Shown: positions 12,225 through 13,190 of the stretch, one piece after another
Layout of the letters: every line of letters starts with the position of its first letter
Position numbering within the stretch: the first letter of the stretch is position 1
From: JBFGFG01 sp041627475
Lineage (GTDB): Bacteria; Actinomycetota; Nitriliruptoria; Nitriliruptorales; Nitriliruptoraceae
Assembly: GCA_041627475.1 (NCBI GenBank)
Contig: JBFKQZ010000062.1
Location: forward strand, 1-13,190
Direction: 5' to 3'
Length of the DNA: 13,190 nt
Position numbers and translations under genes: made by a program
Notes under the pieces: generated by a model
Told to the model about the DNA's origin: nothing
The model's input: the letters and a program-made list of their open reading frames with translations, nothing else
Databases searched by the model: none

Positions 12225-13190
12225 ATGAGTCAGCCAACCGACGTCAGCGCCGCGAGCGCGGTCAAGCAAGCAGACGATCGTGTCACGATCTTCGACACGA
12301 CGCTGCGCGACGGGGAGCAGTCGCCGGGCATCAGCCTCGACGCCCGCGAGAAGGTCGAGATCGCCGAGCAGCTCGCGCGGCTCCAGGTCGACATCATCGA
12401 GGCCGGCTTCCCCGTCGCCTCGGCCGGGGACCTCGACGCGGTCAAGGCCGTGGCCGAGACCGTCGGCAACGAGGACCGTCTCGATGCCCGCGGCGAGGTC
12501 ATCAGCCGCGCACCGGTCATCGCCGGCCTCGCCCGCTGCAACCCCGGCGACATCGAGGCCGCCGCCAAGGCGCTCGCGCCGGCCGCTCGCAGCCGCATCC
12601 ACGTCTTCATCAGCTCCTCCGAGATCCACATGGAGGCGATGCTCAAGACGAACAAGGAGCAGGTGATCCAGTCGGCCGTGACCGGCATCCAGCAGGCGAA
12701 GCAGTTCACCGACGACGTCGAGTTCTCGCCGCAGGACGCCACCCGCACCGAGTGGAACTTCCTCGTCGAGCTCGTCGGCGCTGCGGTCGAGGCGGGCGCC
12801 ACGACGATCAACATCCCGGACACCGTCGGCTACGCGCTGCCGCACGACTTCGGCCAGTGGATGGTCCGCCTCCGCGACGAGGTCCCGGCCATCGTCGACA
12901 AGGGCGTCGTGCTGTCGGTCCACTGCCACAACGACCTCGGGCTCGCCGTCGCGAACTCGCTGGAGGCGGTGCGCAACGGTGCCCGCCAGGTCGAGGTCGC
13001 CGTCAATGGCATCGGCGAGCGTGCGGGCAACTGCAGCCTCGAGGAGGTCGTGATGGCCATCCGCACGCGGCAGGACCTGTTGCGCGTGGACCACGCCGTC
13101 AACACCCCCGAGCTCACCCGCACCAGCCAGCTCGTGCAGAGCCTCACCGGGTACGGCGTGCAGAAGAACAAGGCGATCGTCGGCGCGACC
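12225..13190 (+). CDS. leuA: 2-isopropylmalate synthase, N-terminal 322 codons (runs off the window)
   Basis: LeuA condenses acetyl-CoA with 2-oxoisovalerate to form 2-isopropylmalate, the first committed step of leucine synthesis. The visible part covers the HMGL-like TIM-barrel catalytic domain: FDTTLRDGEQSPG near residue 23, VDIIEAGFPVAS near 55, FSPQDATRTEW near 172, INIPDTVGYALP near 200, the metal-binding HCHNDLGLAVANS near 237, and NGIGERAGN near 268. It then enters the linker with SLTGYGVQKNKAIVGA at the window edge. The motif set and the NKAIVG ending fit LeuA better than citramalate or homocitrate synthase, though these relatives share much of the barrel. The C-terminal leucine-binding regulatory domain is beyond the window. 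The ATG at 12225 follows AGGAG (12211-12215) with 9 nt spacing. Expression is probably controlled by the leucine-rich leader upstream. Confidence 0.93.
   Translation, partial: MSQPTDVSAASAVKQADDRVTIFDTTLRDGEQSPGISLDAREKVEIAEQLARLQVDIIEAGFPVASAGDLDAVKAVAETVGNEDRLDARGEVISRAPVIAGLARCNPGDIEAAAKALAPAARSRIHVFISSSEIHMEAMLKTNKEQVIQSAVTGIQQAKQFTDDVEFSPQDATRTEWNFLVELVGAAVEAGATTINIPDTVGYALPHDFGQWMVRLRDEVPAIVDKGVVLSVHCHNDLGLAVANSLEAVRNGARQVEVAVNGIGERAGNCSLEEVVMAIRTRQDLLRVDHAVNTPELTRTSQLVQSLTGYGVQKNKAIVGAT

Overview
The window is very GC-rich. It uses GTG and TTG starts freely, its coding third positions are almost all G or C, and its terminators are GC-rich stems without a U-tract. This fits a high-GC actinobacterium. 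The beta-propeller proteins and overall style would suit a deep-branching lineage such as Nitriliruptoria, but that placement is a guess. The DNA looks chromosomal: no transposase, integrase, phage gene, tRNA or rRNA was seen.

Layout from left to right. (1) The last codons of a dihydrolipoamide dehydrogenase (1-102) overlap a TTG-started MFS transporter (99-1391). (2) A glutathionyl-hydroquinone-reductase-like GST (1426-2541) has a recognisable promoter carrying an inverted repeat in its spacer. It ends 8 nt inside a convergent TetR regulator (2534-3133, minus). (3) The TetR gene is divergent from a double-hotdog thioesterase (3217-4029), with an imperfect 15-bp palindrome between them. (4) Two paralogous secreted beta-propeller proteins of the choice-of-anchor B / LVIVD-repeat type (4167-5690 and 6350-7801) flank a zinc-type MsrB methionine sulfoxide reductase (5835-6266). 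Each propeller gene ends in a strong stem-loop with the same core sequence. (5) An intergenic stretch (7802-8013) holds two 60-bp-period copies of a palindromic repeat. (6) A minus-strand MFS transporter (8014-9279) is divergent from a DUF2071/YqjF-like protein (9372-10133), which is followed by an orphan PAS-PAS membrane histidine kinase (10207-11901). (7) A 323-nt region leads into leuA, 2-isopropylmalate synthase (12225 to the window end, incomplete).

The strongest regulatory signal is in front of leuA. A 45-codon leader ORF (11996-12133) ends in Ile-Leu-Leu-Leu-Ala-Leu-Leu-Val-Leu-Leu-Leu-stop. The DNA of its last Leu codons plus the first base of the stop is complementary over 12 positions (one G-U) to the leuA Shine-Dalgarno region. 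A ribosome stalled at the Leu codons would free the leuA ribosome binding site. A ribosome that finishes the leader would let it be masked. This is a simple leucine-sensing translational switch read from the sequence; it has not been tested.

The other genes are ordinary metabolic, transport and regulatory functions. The functions of the propeller pair and of the DUF2071 protein are unknown. The propeller-MsrB-propeller grouping may point to protection or handling of extracytoplasmic proteins, but that is inference.
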